Positions 61,643-64,000 of a DNA stretch of 64,000 bases are shown piece after piece. Source of the DNA: Sipunculus nudus. Taxonomy: Eukaryota > Annelida > Sipuncula > Golfingiida > Sipunculidae. The position numbers and the translations under genes were made by a program. The DNA lies in NCBI GenBank assembly GCA_026874595.1, contig CM049311.1, forward strand, positions 42,783,676-42,847,675. Reading direction: 5' to 3'. Positions within the stretch are counted from its first letter, which is position 1. Every line of letters begins with the position of its first letter. Under the pieces are notes generated by a model. It made no database searches. It was not told where the DNA came from and saw only the letters and a list, made by a program, of their open reading frames with translations.

Positions 61643-62552
61643 ATCAAAGCAGACGTAATGATCTATTGCCCGGTTTCCCCTTAACATTTAAAAATTAAAG
61701 TATAAAATATAAAGCGACACATCTTATGTAGCTGGTAAATGGCAAGATGAAGTAACATCCTTTTCAAGAGATCTTTTTTTAAATATCATAACTTGAATCT
61801 TTAAGTGACAAAAAATAAATTTGAGCTTGGCACTGTATCCAGTTATTAGGTATTCATGGGTGATCAATTGTTTTCAGCCATCAGAAACAATCCTGTTTTT
61901 CTGTAAACCTCTGTAGGGTCTGGGTATGGACAAAAAAAATTGCTCAAAACAGTCATCCAAAATTTAACCTGACAATAAACCTTCAAGCTGCAGAACATAC
62001 ATGTTGATAATTGCTGGGAAATTTTGGAGGTTATTATAGAATATCATGAGCTAATTTGATTGGTCTGGTATCCTATATACTGAGTGCTAAGGTGATTTTA
62101 AGCACTAAGGTGAAGAAAGGTGAAGCTATTGGCATGCATCCTTAAACCAGTTAAATATACATAGGAACCTCTGCTACTGATAAATATTTATATGTATAAA
62201 TTCATTTCTAATCAGTTGCAAGTACTGGTGCAGTTTTAAAAAGGGTTTCATGGTACTTGAGTGTCTTTTTGGGATTTCGCCATGGGTTTACTTTAGGCAA
62301 GGTCTAGTTGCGGTTTTAAACTGAGGTGGGGTTAAAAAAGAAGGGATACAACAATTTAAGGTAGCAGGACTGGTCCCCCAGCATGACCTGACTTTGTCTC
62401 AGTTTTTCCTTTGCACTGAACAATTTAATGCCTTAGGACCACTTAAAGTATACATTTTCTTGAAGCTAAGAAGATTCTCTACATTTTGGTAAATATGAAC
62501 TTTGTTTTGAGGATTATGTCTTAAATTATAAGCATTTTTATTTAATTTAAAT
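61643..62552. other. Unassigned, no gene seen
   Basis: AT-rich, no long frame, no recognised repeat. Confidence 0.4.
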
Positions 62553-62640
62553 ACAGTAAAACCCCACTAATGTGACCACCTGTGGGACCAGGCAAAGTGG
62601 TCGTGTTAGCGGGGTGGTTGTGTTAGCGGGATGCAAGTAC
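62553..62640 (+). repeat. Possible mariner/pogo-type terminal fragment
   Basis: TACAGTAAAACCCCACTAAT then gtgaccacc, followed by ggtcgtgttagcgggg. TACAGTAAAACC starts are common at TA-duplicating element ends. The other end is not found. Confidence 0.4.
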
Positions 62641-62784
62641 ATTAGCCTGACAATATTAATGCAGGCAATAATATGGGTATTTCAGGTAAAAGTTAAGTTG
62701 TTGTCCCTGTTTAATTTTTTAATTTTAATTATAAAGAAAATAAATTACATCATGAATATGATTCAGAAGTTTTATTCACATAGA

Positions 62785-63750
62785 AACTAGATATTTCTTG
62801 GCACCGCAGGTGCCATAGTATCCCCAGACAATTAACCCCCCCCCCCCTTTAAGAATAAGCCCCCCATCTTCAGCAACAATTAATATCAGATCACACTCAT
62901 AGAAAAGGTCACTCTCATAGAAAAGGTCATGACCCCAATTTCAATATACATCATCCCATAACCCATGTCTATGTATATGCATAATATGAAAGAAAATTGT
63001 CCATTAGTTTTTGACTTATAATGCTCACAGTACTGTTAAGTGGCAATAATGGGGTATTAAACGGCATGAAAACAAGTAAAAGAATAACAGGTGGCGCTAT
63101 CAGTTTCTGGTACATGACAACACTATCCAAGATATTCGGTCAAGTTGATTTTTGGACCAATCCATGCATCCCTTATTGAGATATTAATGATTTTGTGTGA
63201 TTTTCACCATATATGGCAATATTCAAGGTAAAGGCCACTCTCATAGGAAAGGTCATGACCCCAATTTAAATAAACATCATCCCATTACCCATATCTATGT
63301 ATATGCATAATATGAAAGAAATCTGTCTGATAGTTTTTGACTTATAATGCTCACAGTACTGTTAAGTGGCAATGATGGGTTATTAAACGGCCTGAAAACA
63401 AGTAAAAGAATAACAGGTGGCGCCACCTGTTTCTGGAACATGACAACCCTATCCATGATCTTCCATCAACTTGATTTTGGGATCAATCCATGCAAGATTT
63501 CTTGAGATTTTTAAGAATTTGTGTGATTTTCCCAAAAATTGGACCTATTCAAGGTCAAGGACACTCTCCTAGTCAAGGTCATGACCTCATTTTAAATAGG
63601 CGTCGTCCATATCTATACATATACCAAGTTTGGTAAAGATCCATGTAATATTTTTTGAGTTATTGCGCCAACAAGATTTATATGCGGCGGGGGCGGGGGC
63701 GGCGGGACAGGTATGAAAACATAGTATCCCCTGACTTTGTCATGGGATAC
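62785..63750 (+). repeat. HINE-C, second copy
   Basis: AACTAGATATTTCTTGGCAC, the GGCACCGCAGGTGCC hairpin, GTATCCCCAGACAA, then two about 340-bp units and gactttgtcatgggatac plus AATAAAA. Lacks the TE3 insertion, so it supplies the empty site near 62967. Poly-C run at 62837. Confidence 0.85.
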
Positions 63751-64000
63751 AATAAAACATACAAATTAAACAAATAGTTGGAGTTGAATTCATTCTTACA
63801 GCTTTGGTCTTAACAGGAAGATGGTCTGATGTCAAACACGTAGAAAGAACAGAATGAACACATCACATTCTAATGTTATATATATGGTTCCTGCTTGATA
63901 AACGAAATGTGATTTGTCACAATTTCCTTTACTCTTCTGAATACGTGTGGTGTCACTTATGTTTGCCAAACTTCTTTTTGATCAGTATGTTAAATGCTTT

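Overview
This is a eukaryotic, almost certainly invertebrate metazoan, window: AT-rich, intron-bearing and built mostly from nested repeats. Dispersed elements with tandem cores, (ACGG)n tracts and a 3' stem-loop resemble the pearl/CvA-type elements known from bivalves, so a bivalve mollusc is the best guess (inference). There are no prokaryotic operons, no rRNA or tRNA I can support, and no CRISPR array.

Host gene content is small. Two exons on the minus strand (58686-58815 and 54279-54380) encode the C-terminal coiled coil of a FAM76-family protein. The intron between them is nearly filled by about 60 copies of a 69-bp tandem repeat, and each unit carries a near-copy of the upstream exon's end plus its 5' splice donor.

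The rest is a transposon archive. Four dispersed families (here HINE-A to HINE-D) share one terminal architecture: AAC(A/T)AG start, a short hairpin, a subterminal inverted repeat, a tandem-repeat core, the complementary inverted repeat, then an A-rich end. This fits non-autonomous Helentron-derived elements. Because the families recur, paralogous copies serve as empty sites, and they expose precise insertions: a TA-flanked element at 903-3458 with a relative at 18561-23533; a TA-flanked element with GC-rich arrays at 10269-12590; a 1200-bp element with 25-bp perfect TIRs at 37081-38280; a 543-bp long-TIR element with 9-bp duplication at 8950-9492; a TTAA-flanked MITE at 17164-17945; and a solo LTR with 5-bp duplication at 15475-16279.

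The only mobile-element coding capacity is a decayed DIRS-like tyrosine-recombinase retrotransposon at about 18691-22564 (Gag-like tail, RT, RNase H, methyltransferase-like region, YR), itself inside the 18561-23533 transposon. It carries a nonsense codon, two frameshifts and lost catalytic residues.

Layout: 1-10.2 kb HINE-A copies with two insertions; 10.3-12.6 kb array-bearing transposon; 12.6-18.5 kb HINE-A with solo LTR and MITE; 18.5-25.2 kb HINE-B split by transposon plus DIRS; 25.2-53.4 kb nested HINE-A/B/C/D; 53.4-58.8 kb FAM76 exons and minisatellite; 58.8-64 kb older duplications and a HINE-C copy.
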